This document shows, piece by piece, positions 5,304 to 5,304 of a DNA stretch of 5,304 bases. How positions within the stretch are numbered: the first letter of the stretch is position 1; each line of letters starts with the position of its first letter. Position numbers and translations under genes: made by a program. The notes under the pieces were generated by a model. The model was given only the letters and a program-made list of their open reading frames with translations, did no database searches and was not told the DNA's origin. The stretch covers positions 1-5,304 of the forward strand of contig CAZFGK010000054.1 of assembly GCA_964518635.1 (NCBI GenBank). The letters are read 5' to 3'. The stretch comes from CAZFGK01 sp964518635 (GTDB taxonomy: Bacteria; Zixibacteria; MSB-5A5; GN15; FEB-12).

Positions 5304-5304
5304 T

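Overview
The window looks like part of a bacterial chromosome with a two-gene accessory module beside housekeeping genes. The single-chain, zinc-type glycyl-tRNA synthetase next to recO, the absence of a clear Shine-Dalgarno site before recO, and the intergenic CCTTCGACAAGCTCAGGG-type repeat suggest an environmental or metagenome-derived bacterium, perhaps of the Bacteroidota/Chlorobi-Ignavibacteria-Kapabacteria side. This placement is weak and rests on pattern memory only.

Layout. (1) Positions 1-319, minus strand: the N-terminal 106 codons of a membrane-anchored protein. It starts at GTG behind a perfect GGAGG site, and its sequence reads like the start of a TlpA/AhpC-type thioredoxin-fold domain. 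It contains a nine-base G run (C on the plus strand) and leaves the window near where the active-site cysteines should lie. (2) Positions 320-835: about 515 bases with no convincing gene. They hold a probable minus-strand promoter for gene 1, a cluster of short inverted and direct repeats (473-609) and a dispersed-type repeat followed by a 20-bp-period tandem duplication (712-763). (3) Positions 836-3028, plus strand: recO (recombination mediator) and glyS (glycyl-tRNA synthetase), 57 bp apart. (4) Positions 3035-5119, minus strand, converging on glyS with only 6 bp between stop codons: an upstream 163-residue YwgA-like/Panacea-like protein and, 15 bp downstream, a 525-residue SAMHD1/YwfO-type HD phosphohydrolase with intact metal-binding residues. 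A sigma-70-like promoter with a direct repeat over its -10 box lies at 5229-5261. The right edge carries nested G/C-rich inverted repeats.

How they fit together. RecO and GlyRS are core information-processing genes. The YwgA-like/HD pair is visibly more AT-rich (one hand-counted 60-base line has 25 G+C, against 33 in a line of glyS), has its own promoter, and abuts the glyS stop. It reads as a self-contained, probably acquired unit. The HD protein belongs to the dNTP-triphosphohydrolase superfamily, some members of which restrict phages by depleting dNTPs. The small protein is probably its partner or regulator. That makes the pair the best candidate here for an under-described system, but its function is inferred, not shown.
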